From Gemmatimonadota bacterium (lineage in GTDB: Bacteria > Gemmatimonadota > Gemmatimonadetes > Palauibacterales > Palauibacteraceae), in the NCBI GenBank assembly GCA_022825725.1, contig JAJDWE010000044.1, positions 1 to 34,420 on the forward strand: 34,420 nucleotides of DNA. The letters run 5' to 3'. Positions 27,101-33,424 of this stretch are shown one piece after another (position 1 is the first letter of the stretch; the number at the start of each line of letters is the position of its first letter). The position numbers and the translations under genes are program-made. The notes under the pieces were generated by a model. That model saw nothing but the letters and a program-made list of their open reading frames with translations, had not been told where the DNA came from and searched no databases.

Positions 27101-27741
27101 GGCAGGAAAGGCAGGAGGGACAGGGCCAACAGCAGGGCCAGGGCGAGCAACAGGGCCAGGGCCAACAGCAGGGCCAGGGTGAGGGACAGGAGGGCCAGGG
27201 CCAGCAGGGCGGGCAGGGCCAGCAAGGCGGCCAGCAGCAGGGTGAGGGCCAGGGCGGCCAGCAGCAGGGCGAGGGCCAGGGCCAGGGAGGTCGTGGCGGG
27301 CAGCCGGGGCAGCCCGGTCAGGCCCCTCGCGGCGGCCAGGGGTTCGCGCCCGGCGGGGGCGGCGGCGGAGGCGGCGGACCGTGGCTGTCGCCGGAAGACG
27401 TCCGGCAGTTCCAAAGGGAATTCCGCCAGCGGGAGCAGGACGCCCGCCGTCTGCGCGACGAGCTGCGTCAGGAGGGCGTCGATGTGGGCGACCTCGACGA
27501 CGCCATCGCCGGACTCGACCGCCTGCGCACCATGGGGGACTTCGACGATCCGGAGGAACTGGCCCGGCTCCAGGCGGACGTGCTGCGGGGCCTGAAGGAC
27601 TTCGAGTTCGCCCTCCGCCGTGAACTGGGGTCGCAGATCGAGCGCTTTTTCCTTTCCGGATCGGACGACGTACCGGAGGAATACCGAGAACTCGTGGAGG
27701 CGTACTACCGGGCGCTGTCCGAGGACCCGCCGCCGCGCTGA
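24175..27741 (+). CDS. Large DUF4175-type membrane protein with coiled coil and Gln/Gly-rich repeats
   Basis: 1188 residues. The ATG at 24175 is preferred because AGGAGG lies six bases upstream; the ATG at 24169 touches that site. N-terminal helices at about 30-52, 62-86 and 158-180 anchor it, followed by Ig-like strands (about 280-480), a Gly run near residue 515-530, and a long charged coiled coil (about 540-960). Then come Gln/Gly-rich repeats near 972-1040, a further Gly run, and a final helical domain (about 1066-1188, LSPEDVRQFQREFRQREQDARRL). The arrangement is that of DUF4175 proteins of Gemmatimonadota/Planctomycetes-type MoxR clusters. It is the last obvious component of the operon and may form an extended periplasmic rod or tether. 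Its exact role is unknown. Confidence 0.9.
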   Translation: MQRWAKTRSTEHQLLGIVRDVRRRWRVRQLIQGVAVTLGIGFAVFFIATFGIDRLRFEDGAVLAFRILLWAAAAGLFAWFVVRPLLRRVSDTQVALYLEEHEPSLKAAFLAAIERAGSPGARSGLDARLLEVAARRARRVERGRRVERDRLRRSTAWFAGVATAVLLIALFGPAFQGTAGSLLLSPWKTADAANPYAITVEPGDALIARGSDQLVRAFPQGFETDEVEVSVRRGESEVWERYFMTPAAEGAAFEVLLFDLDEPTDYTVSSEGVRSPVFTIEVADLPYVDRIDLEYHFPAYTGLSPRTVEDGGDIAVLRGTEVRLRVTPTMATEAARLAFDGEEEGAALEPVNGAFETSFTVTGETFYRIEFMGPGNRFVIGSPDYLVEPLDDQPPGVRISEPGRDTRLSPIEELYVEVEAEDDFGLGRVELLYSVNGGEESSRVLHGTTGGGTTQLSGGHTFFLEEFGLEPGDVLSYYARATDLRSGGPGGGIESSDIYFVEIRPFDRNFRQAEQGGGGGGGGGGGAGMGGELSEQQRQIVAATFRLDRDNNEFEEEEMSENLATLTLLQGRLRQQVEELIAQMQQRGVAGDPSLETVFRELPQAPPAMLEAETRLGERRLKEALAPEQRSLQHLQRAEAAFRDVQVQQGGGGGGGTPGSVGSGAEELADLFELELDRLRNQYETVQRGQQQQQDQEVDEALQKLEELARRQQQMNERAAAQPRGAAGGGQGQQQRMIQETEELARQLQRLGREGDRADVEESARRLQEAADEMRRAQAQGRRGQGQAEASNALDRLRDARRLLENRQVAAVEREVEDAARRAERIAERQRELQSDVNEDPTGGDQDRVTGLRERKAELAREVDQLETDLDRLALEASGEQPDAARRLREAAGEIRESRLRDKLLFSRGVLGTQSEDYVRNFEEQITRDAENVRARVQAARDALSESDPRRLGRQLDETRDLVRGLESLQERLQQGQERQEGQGQQQGQGEQQGQGQQQGQGEGQEGQGQQGGQGQQGGQQQGEGQGGQQQGEGQGQGGRGGQPGQPGQAPRGGQGFAPGGGGGGGGGPWLSPEDVRQFQREFRQREQDARRLRDELRQEGVDVGDLDDAIAGLDRLRTMGDFDDPEELARLQADVLRGLKDFEFALRRELGSQIERFFLSGSDDVPEEYRELVEAYYRALSEDPPPR
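25719..25767 (+). repeat. Polyglycine-encoding tract in the DUF4175 gene
   Basis: A run of GGN codons giving about eleven consecutive glycines, then Ala-Gly-Met-Gly-Gly. It separates the beta-rich part from the coiled-coil part and looks like a flexible hinge. Similar but shorter runs occur near 26120-26150 and 27352-27380. Confidence 0.7.
27091..27294 (+). repeat. Tandem Gln/Gly/Glu-coding repeat region
   Basis: Degenerate repeats of a CAGGGCCAG-type unit encode Gln-Gly, Gln-Gln-Gly and Glu-Gly-Gln steps for about 68 residues within the DUF4175 gene. The codon variants (CAA/CAG, GGC/GGG/GGT) differ between copies, so the region is partly diverged. Slippage could change its length between strains. 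It is coding and not a CRISPR. Confidence 0.85.
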
Positions 27742-27765
27742 CCTCAACAAGGAGCGTCGAACAGG

Positions 27766-28686
27766 GTGCCTGACCTGAGCGATCCGCGCCTCTACCTGTT
27801 CTCCGTCCTGGCGCTCTTCACGGCCGGGCTTCTCATCGCGTGGGCGCGCGCCGCCGCCGCGGCCACCCGGGCCGGACGGGAGCGTGACGGCTGGCGGGGC
27901 CGCCCCAGCGTGTTCGAACTCCTGGTGGGCTTCGGGACGAACTTCTTCGATACGCTCGGCATCGGCTCCTTCGCGCCGACCACGTCGCTGTTCAAGCTGA
28001 AGAAGGTCGTGCCCGACGAGGAAATCCCGGGCACGATGATGATCGGGCACACGCCGCCGGTCGTGATCCAGGCGTTCATCTTCATCGCGATCATCAGCGT
28101 GGAGCCGACCACGCTCTTCGTGCTCATCGCGGCCGCCGTCGTCGGGGCCTGGCTGGGGGCGGGGATCGTGGCCCGCCTGCCCCGCTACCGGATCCAGATC
28201 GGGATGGGAATCGCGCTCCTCATCGCCGCCGCCACCTTCCTCATGGCGATCTTCGGGATCGCGGCCGTGGGAGGAGCGGCGTCCGGCCTGTCCGGCGGAT
28301 CGCTCGCCCTCGCGGCGGGCTGTCTCTTCGTCCTCGGAGCGCTCATGACGATCGGGATCGGCATCTACGCTCCGACGATGATCGTCGTCAGCCTCATGGG
28401 ACTGAACCCGGCCGTCGCCTTCCCCATCATGATGGGCGCGTCCGCCTTCCTGATGCCGGTCGCGGGCCTGCGTTTCCTGAAGGCGGGACGCTACGGACTC
28501 CGCGCGGCCCTCGGCCTGGCGATCGGCGGGATCCCCGCCGTACTGATCGCCGCCTTCATCGTCCGGTCGCTTCCTCTGAACGCCATGCGCTGGCTCGTCG
28601 TGGTCGTCGTCCTCTATGCCGCGATCGCGATGCTGCGCTCCGCCATCCAGGAGCGCCGCTCCGGCGCCGACGGTGCGGGAGGCTGA
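27766..28686 (+). CDS. TauE/SafE-family membrane permease
   Basis: 306 residues from a GTG with AAGGAG about ten bases upstream. About eight hydrophobic helices alternate with short loops. The paired repeats of the sulfite exporter TauE/SafE family (PF01925) are visible: GFGTNFFDTLGIGSFAPTTSLFK in the first half and GIGIYAPTMIVVSLMGLNPAVAFPIMMGASAF in the second. Members export sulfite, sulfoacetate or related organosulfur anions. A sulfite-oxidase-type gene lies elsewhere in the window (4446-5645), which makes a sulfur-anion role attractive but not proven. It starts 24 bases after the DUF4175 stop and is 4 bases from the next gene, so it likely shares the transcript. Confidence 0.88.
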   Translation: MPDLSDPRLYLFSVLALFTAGLLIAWARAAAAATRAGRERDGWRGRPSVFELLVGFGTNFFDTLGIGSFAPTTSLFKLKKVVPDEEIPGTMMIGHTPPVVIQAFIFIAIISVEPTTLFVLIAAAVVGAWLGAGIVARLPRYRIQIGMGIALLIAAATFLMAIFGIAAVGGAASGLSGGSLALAAGCLFVLGALMTIGIGIYAPTMIVVSLMGLNPAVAFPIMMGASAFLMPVAGLRFLKAGRYGLRAALGLAIGGIPAVLIAAFIVRSLPLNAMRWLVVVVVLYAAIAMLRSAIQERRSGADGAGG

Positions 28687-28690
28687 ACGA

Positions 28691-29698
28691 GTGGAGATCC
28701 GGATTCTCTCGAGGAGCGACATCGAACGCGCGGTGGACGCGGCAGCGGCCGTGGACGCGATGCGGGTCGCCTTCGGGGAACTGTCCGGAGGGCAGGCGGT
28801 GGTTCCCGTGCGGGGGCATCTCGAGAGCCGGCGCGGGATCACCCTCCTCATGCCCGCCTTCCTCGACGGTTCCGGGGGGCTCGGGGCCAAGATCGTCTCG
28901 GTCTTCCCCGGCAACGCATCCGCCGGTCAGCCGCCGATCCAGGGGGCGGTCATCCTGCTCGATGCGGAGACGGGACGCACCCGCGCCCTCCTCGACGGCA
29001 CCTCACTGACGGAGATTCGGACGGCGGCGGGCAGCGGGCTGGCCACGGAACTGCTGGCCGACCCCGCAGCGGATGTGCTCGCCGTGTTCGGGGCCGGCGC
29101 CCAGGGCCGGGCCCACATCGAACTGCTCGCCGCCTGCCGCCCGCTGCGCGAGATCCGGATCGTCTCCGTTCCCCCCGAAGGCGCCGAGGAGCTGGCCGCG
29201 GCACTCACCGCGCAGGCCGCATCGCTGGTGCCGCCCGAAGGGGGGACTCCGCCCCGGATCCGGGCCGCCGCGACCCCGGCCGAGGCGCTCGACGGCGCGG
29301 GCCTCGTCGTGACCGCGACCACGAGCGAGACGCCGGTCTTTTCCCCCGAACTCCTCGAAGCCGGGGCCCACATCAACGCGATCGGCGCCTTTCAGCCCCA
29401 CACGCGCGAGATCCCCGAGGAGATCGTCACCCGCGCACGCGTGATCGTGGACCAGCGCGAAGCGATCTGGGAGGAGGCCGGCGACCTCATCATCCCCGTG
29501 GAGAAGGGGATCGTCGGGCGCGACGTGATCGATGCCGAACTCGGCGAGATCGTCAACGGCCAGACCCCGGGCGGGCGCGGCGACCACGACTTCACGCTCT
29601 TCGAATCGGTCGGGAATGCCGCGCAGGATGTCGCGATCGCGGAAGCGGCCCTGAGCCGGGCGGAGGAACTCGGCCTGGGCGCCGTGGTCCCCTTCTAG
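28691..29698 (+). CDS. Ornithine cyclodeaminase/mu-crystallin family enzyme
   Basis: 335 residues from the GTG at 28691, with GGGAGG nine bases upstream; an in-frame ATG further upstream would overlap the permease. The family's substrate-binding Lys lies in GAKIVSVFPGN, the conserved TSLTEIRTAAGSGLA follows, and the NAD(P)-binding Rossmann motif is VFGAGAQGRAH (GxGxxG type). INAIGAFQPHTREI and VDQREAIWEEAGDL complete the signature. Relatives include ornithine cyclodeaminase, alanine dehydrogenase, ketimine reductase and tyramine oxidase-type enzymes; they cannot be told apart here. Cytoplasmic. No partner ornithine or lysine pathway gene is adjacent. Confidence 0.92.
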   Translation: MEIRILSRSDIERAVDAAAAVDAMRVAFGELSGGQAVVPVRGHLESRRGITLLMPAFLDGSGGLGAKIVSVFPGNASAGQPPIQGAVILLDAETGRTRALLDGTSLTEIRTAAGSGLATELLADPAADVLAVFGAGAQGRAHIELLAACRPLREIRIVSVPPEGAEELAAALTAQAASLVPPEGGTPPRIRAAATPAEALDGAGLVVTATTSETPVFSPELLEAGAHINAIGAFQPHTREIPEEIVTRARVIVDQREAIWEEAGDLIIPVEKGIVGRDVIDAELGEIVNGQTPGGRGDHDFTLFESVGNAAQDVAIAEAALSRAEELGLGAVVPF

Positions 29699-29723
29699 TG
29701 TCGACACCGGCCGGCCGCTGAAC

Positions 29724-30500
29724 GTGATCGTGTCCGCGATGGGCGGCGTCGCGCTCCATAGCGCCCTGGTATGGATCCTCCTGGCCCTGGCGCCGCTGAC
29801 GTTCATCGGTCTGCTCCGCCTGAAGGCTCCCTACGGCCGCCACTATTCCGGGCGAGGCTGGGGTCCGACCCTCCCGGATCGGGTCGGCTGGATTCTGATG
29901 GAAATACCCGCGCCGGCCTTCTTTGCCTATGTCTATCTCACGGGACAGTCGGCCGGCGACGCTGTGCCGCTCGTCTTTCTCGGCATCTGGCAGTGCCACT
30001 ATCTGAACCGGACATTCATCTATCCTCTCCGGACGCGGACCCGGGGAAAGAGGATACCCGTCGCCGCCGCGGCCTCCGGTTTCACATTCAATATGCTCAA
30101 CGCGTACTTGAATGCGCGCTGGATCTCGGAGATCGGACAGTACGACCTGCAGTGGCTGGGGGATCCGCGGTTCCTGGCCGGCCTGTCCGTCTTCGCGGCC
30201 GGCTTCGCCCTGAATCTGCACTCCGACAACACCCTGCTGAAGCTGCGGAAGCCCGGAGAGACCGGCTATTCGATCCCCCGCGGCGGGGGGTTTCGCTACG
30301 TCTCGTGTCCCAACTACCTGGGAGAGGTGATGGAATGGGCCGGCTGGGCGCTGGCGACATGGTCGCTGGCCGGACTCGCCTTCTTCCTGTTCACCGCGGC
30401 GAACCTCGTCCCGAGGGCGCTCAGCCACCACCGCTGGTACCGCGAACGGTTCGAGGACTATCCCCCGGGGCGGAAGGCGATCATTCCGGGATGGATCTGA
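29724..30500 (+). CDS. Steroid 5-alpha-reductase family membrane protein
   Basis: 258 residues from a GTG; an in-frame ATG at 29739 is an alternative. Five or six hydrophobic helices are visible. The C-terminal 3-oxo-5-alpha-steroid 4-dehydrogenase domain (PF02544) is strongly marked: GGGFRYVSCPNYLGEVMEWAGWAL and LSHHRWYRERFEDYPPGRKAIIPGWI, which hold the NADPH and substrate residues of the family. Bacterial members reduce enone lipids or are unassigned. It is the last gene of the long plus-strand run and its 3' end overlaps the converging M23 gene by 20 bases. Confidence 0.92.
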   Translation: MIVSAMGGVALHSALVWILLALAPLTFIGLLRLKAPYGRHYSGRGWGPTLPDRVGWILMEIPAPAFFAYVYLTGQSAGDAVPLVFLGIWQCHYLNRTFIYPLRTRTRGKRIPVAAAASGFTFNMLNAYLNARWISEIGQYDLQWLGDPRFLAGLSVFAAGFALNLHSDNTLLKLRKPGETGYSIPRGGGFRYVSCPNYLGEVMEWAGWALATWSLAGLAFFLFTAANLVPRALSHHRWYRERFEDYPPGRKAIIPGWI

Positions 30501-31386
30501 CCCCCGGGAGCGCGAGCAGGCTGCGCGGGTCCACGCTCGTACCCCCGTAGCGCACGACCCAGTGCAGGTGGGGGCCGGTCACGCGACCGGTGGCCCCGAC
30601 CCGTCCGATGGGCGTCCCCGCCGTGACCGTGTCGCCGACGGAGACGAGTTGCTCGCTCAGGTGGAAGTAACCGGTGAGCAGGCCACCGCCGTGATTGAGG
30701 TAGACGACGTTCCCCCCGAGCAGAAAGCCGTCGACGACCGCCACGACACCATCGGCGGCCGCCGTCACGATCGCGCCGCGGGCGCCGGCCAGGTCGAGTC
30801 CCATGTGGCGGCTCGTGATCTGTCCGTTGAACTCGCGACCGGTGCCGAAGCCGCTCGTCACGCGGGATTCGCGCGGGAGACGCACCGTGCTCCACATGCG
30901 AGGCATGGCGTGCGCTTCGCGCGAGGCCCGGGCGGCCTGTTCCCGATCGCTCGCCATCCGCGCCCGGTCTTCCTCGTTCGGAGGGGATCCGAAGCGCGGC
31001 GCCACCGTGAGCCGCTCATGCTCGTATTCGCCCGCCCGCACGGGAATGCGGAGCGAGTCGGTCCGGGAGCGGCCGTCCGCGTAGTCCGCCCGCACCCAGG
31101 CGTCGAGCGTGTCGACCGTCGAAATGGGGACCGCCGCCAGACTCTCGAGCACCGGTCCGACGCGCCGGAAGTGAAGCGCCTCGCCGCCCACCTCGCCTAC
31201 GGCGGAGATCACGCCCGAACCGGAGGGAGCATCTACGCCGACGACAAAGAGGTGACCCTGCACGGGTTCAACCGGCGCCCACGCGATGCCCGGACGGGGC
31301 AGGGGAGTCGGGGGCGAGTCACAGGAGACGCAGAGCGACAACGCCGTCGTCAGGGCGGCGACGCAGGCCGTCGATCCCCGGCTCAC
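30481..31386 (-). CDS. M23 family metallopeptidase (LytM/NlpD-type), exported
   Basis: 301 residues from the GTG at 31386, three bases after the MFS stop. The N-terminal hydrophobic segment ends LCVSCDS, giving possible lipidated cysteines though the lipobox is not canonical. A beta-rich middle (about 35-120) is followed by an M23 domain (about 180-290): SRHMGLDLAG with metal-ligand His and Asp, and GPHLHWVVRYGG with the HxH pair. M23 enzymes cut peptidoglycan cross-bridges; with all metal ligands present it should be active. It forms the end of the minus-strand operon and converges with the 5-alpha-reductase gene. Confidence 0.9.
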   Translation of the reverse strand: MSRGSTACVAALTTALSLCVSCDSPPTPLPRPGIAWAPVEPVQGHLFVVGVDAPSGSGVISAVGEVGGEALHFRRVGPVLESLAAVPISTVDTLDAWVRADYADGRSRTDSLRIPVRAGEYEHERLTVAPRFGSPPNEEDRARMASDREQAARASREAHAMPRMWSTVRLPRESRVTSGFGTGREFNGQITSRHMGLDLAGARGAIVTAAADGVVAVVDGFLLGGNVVYLNHGGGLLTGYFHLSEQLVSVGDTVTAGTPIGRVGATGRVTGPHLHWVVRYGGTSVDPRSLLALPGVRSIPE

Positions 31387-31389
31387 GGG

Positions 31390-32709
31390 TCAGGGCTGGT
31401 CGGGGGCGGGGATTCCGTAGCGCTCCAGCGTCTTTCTTACAGTCGGGCGGCCCAGGCTGACGCGGTCATCGTCGAGCAGGTACGAGAACAGGTAGCCCGC
31501 GCCGAGCATGAGGATTCCGATGAGGAAGCAGTACATGACCGCGCGGTCGGGGTAGCTGTCCTTCAGGTAGCCCACGTACAGCGGGCCGCAGATGCCCGCC
31601 GCGGCCCAGGCGGTGAGAATCGCGCCGTACACCTTCGACATGTTCCCGGGGCCGTACACCTCGAGGATGAACGAGGGCATGGTCGCGAACCCTCCGCCGA
31701 AGCAGAGCAGCACGTAGCACACGAGCGCGGAGAAGATCCACGGATTGGACTCGGTCATGAGGATGCCGAACACGACCATCTGGCTTGCGAGCAGGATCCG
31801 GAACACGCCGACGCGCCCGATACGGTCGGAGAGCCAGGCCCACAGGATGCGCCCGACGCCGTTGCACACGGAACTCGCCGCGATGAGCGTCGCCCCGTAT
31901 TCCGCCAGCACCGCGGGTTCGACCGAGGGATCGGCCAGTCCCCAGACCTCCTGCAGGAGTTCGGACTGGAAGCTGATGACCGAGATGCCCGCGGCGATGT
32001 TGAAGAAGAAAACGATCCAGATGATGACGAACTGGCTGGACTTCAGGTACTGGCCCACCTTCGCCGGCTGTTTCCACGGTGCGACCTGGGCGGCCGGCGG
32101 GTCGTCGATGACGAAACTGCTGGGGATGAGGATGCAGGCGAAGACGATCCCCAGCCACAGGAAGATCTGCGGGAGATCCCCCTCCGTCTGCAGCACCAGC
32201 AGCGGTGCGAGACCCTTGCTGAGGATGAGCGCGCCGATGCCGAAGCCCATGACGACGATGCCCGTGACGAGCCCTTTCCGGTCCGGGAACCACTTCGCGG
32301 CCGTGGTGACCGGCGTCACGTACCCGAGTCCGATGCCGATGCCCCCGATGAGCCCGTACCCGGCGTAGAAGAGGAGGATCGAGTCGATCCGGAGCGCGAA
32401 GCTCGCGATGATGTAGCCGCCCGCGAACAGCGTGCTTCCGATGAGGGCGAGTCGCCGGGGACCCACCTTGGGCAGCAACTGGCCGGCCCAGGCCGCGGCC
32501 GTCCCCAGAGAGAAGATGGCGATGCAGAAGGCGAGCGACCCCTGCGTGAACGTCCAGCCGGCCTGCCGGACGAGCATCGTCTGGAAGAAGCTCCAGGCGT
32601 ATACGGTGCCGAAGCAGACCTGCAGGACGGTGCAGAAGAAGGCGATCGCGACACGGGGCGCCTTCCACCCCTCGGCGGACACCTCAGTCCGCTCCCGGCG
32701 TCGTTTCAC
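31390..32709 (-). CDS. OFA (oxalate/formate antiporter) family MFS transporter
   Basis: 439 residues with twelve hydrophobic helices. The OFA pattern shows in LQVCFGTVYAWSFFQTMLVRQAGWT near the N-terminus and GIGIGLGYVTPVTTAAKWFPDRKGLVTGIVVMGFGIGALI (motif with WFPDRKGLxTGI) in the centre. Family members exchange oxalate/formate or take up monocarboxylates such as lactate or pyruvate. The start at GTG 32709 overlaps the upstream gene by 26 bases; the GTG at 32682, one base after that stop and with GGGAG nine bases upstream, may be the true start. It is the transport component of the sensor/binding-protein operon. Confidence 0.9.
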   Translation of the reverse strand: MKRRRERTEVSAEGWKAPRVAIAFFCTVLQVCFGTVYAWSFFQTMLVRQAGWTFTQGSLAFCIAIFSLGTAAAWAGQLLPKVGPRRLALIGSTLFAGGYIIASFALRIDSILLFYAGYGLIGGIGIGLGYVTPVTTAAKWFPDRKGLVTGIVVMGFGIGALILSKGLAPLLVLQTEGDLPQIFLWLGIVFACILIPSSFVIDDPPAAQVAPWKQPAKVGQYLKSSQFVIIWIVFFFNIAAGISVISFQSELLQEVWGLADPSVEPAVLAEYGATLIAASSVCNGVGRILWAWLSDRIGRVGVFRILLASQMVVFGILMTESNPWIFSALVCYVLLCFGGGFATMPSFILEVYGPGNMSKVYGAILTAWAAAGICGPLYVGYLKDSYPDRAVMYCFLIGILMLGAGYLFSYLLDDDRVSLGRPTVRKTLERYGIPAPDQP

Positions 32710-33424
32710 CCTTCACGGCGTGCAGCATCAGGCGAGCCATCTCCCCGATCTCGTCGTCGCGCGCCAGGACTCTCGCGTCGTTCAGCGAATCGGCATCGCG
32801 CCGGGCCAGCCCCACCACGTAGGAGAGCAGTTCCTCGAGCGGCGTGACGGCGAGCTTCACGAACCAGATCGAACCGAGGACGCCGACGATGAGGATGATG
32901 CAGATGAGGGCGATCTGCTGTCCCGTGGCACGCTGGATCTTGAGCCGCACGAGGTCGAGGTCCATCCCCACGTGCACCGTGCCGGCCTGACCGGCCAGGA
33001 TCGGACTCCCGACCTCCACGAAATCGCCCATCCCCGGCAGGCTGCGTTCGATCGGCTCGGTCGCGTGCGGGTCGCCGTTGCGGATCACCTCCGGGACGCC
33101 GGGCACGAATGTGTGGGTCAGGATCTCGCCGGTGTCGCTCGTGATATAGATGTACCGGATGCTCTGGATCTCGACGAACTGGTCGATGAGCGACTGCAGC
33201 GTGGCGAGGTTGCGGTTGAGAAGGATGTCGACGCTGGAGTCGGCGATGTTCTTGGCGATGTTCGCGCTGTTGCTCTCGTACTCGTCCTGCAACTGGCTGG
33301 AGACCGTGCGGATCGAGAGCGTGGAGGTGGCGAATACGATGGCGCCGAAGAGGACGAAGATGCCGAAGCGCGTCTTCCGGAAGAGCCTCTTGATCCGGAT
33401 CGCCTGCTGCTCCGGCTGTGTCAC
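32684..33424 (-). CDS. Membrane sensor-like protein: extracytoplasmic domain + HAMP, no kinase
   Basis: 246 residues from a GTG that overlaps the binding-protein stop as GTGA. Helix 1 (about 20-38), an extracytoplasmic domain (about 42-165; SIRYIYITSDTGEILTHTF, GTVHVGMDLDLVRLKI, PAS/Cache-like), helix 2 (about 170-192) and a HAMP domain (about 193-240; VTPLEELLSYVVGLARRD...DEIGEMARL). It stops after HAMP, without a histidine kinase, cyclase or methyl-accepting part. It could be the input half of a split two-component system whose kinase lies outside the window, or a regulator of the transporter. Confidence 0.85.
   Translation of the reverse strand: MTQPEQQAIRIKRLFRKTRFGIFVLFGAIVFATSTLSIRTVSSQLQDEYESNSANIAKNIADSSVDILLNRNLATLQSLIDQFVEIQSIRYIYITSDTGEILTHTFVPGVPEVIRNGDPHATEPIERSLPGMGDFVEVGSPILAGQAGTVHVGMDLDLVRLKIQRATGQQIALICIILIVGVLGSIWFVKLAVTPLEELLSYVVGLARRDADSLNDARVLARDDEIGEMARLMLHAVKGETTPGAD

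Noticed and set aside
27091-27294. Possible CRISPR or satellite-like repeat
   Set aside because: The repeats are in frame, have no spacers and encode Gln/Gly steps inside a large coding sequence.
23005-28914. A 1969-codon open frame on the minus strand
   Set aside because: It is antisense to the BatA-like, DUF4175, TauE and cyclodeaminase genes, all of which have clear domains and ribosome sites; the reverse translation is rich in Arg/Pro/His/Leu with no domain. High GC creates such long empty frames.
30562-32847. A 761-codon plus-strand open frame
   Set aside because: Shadow of the M23 and MFS genes; Asp/Arg/Glu-rich with no fold signature, while the minus strand has twelve clear membrane helices.
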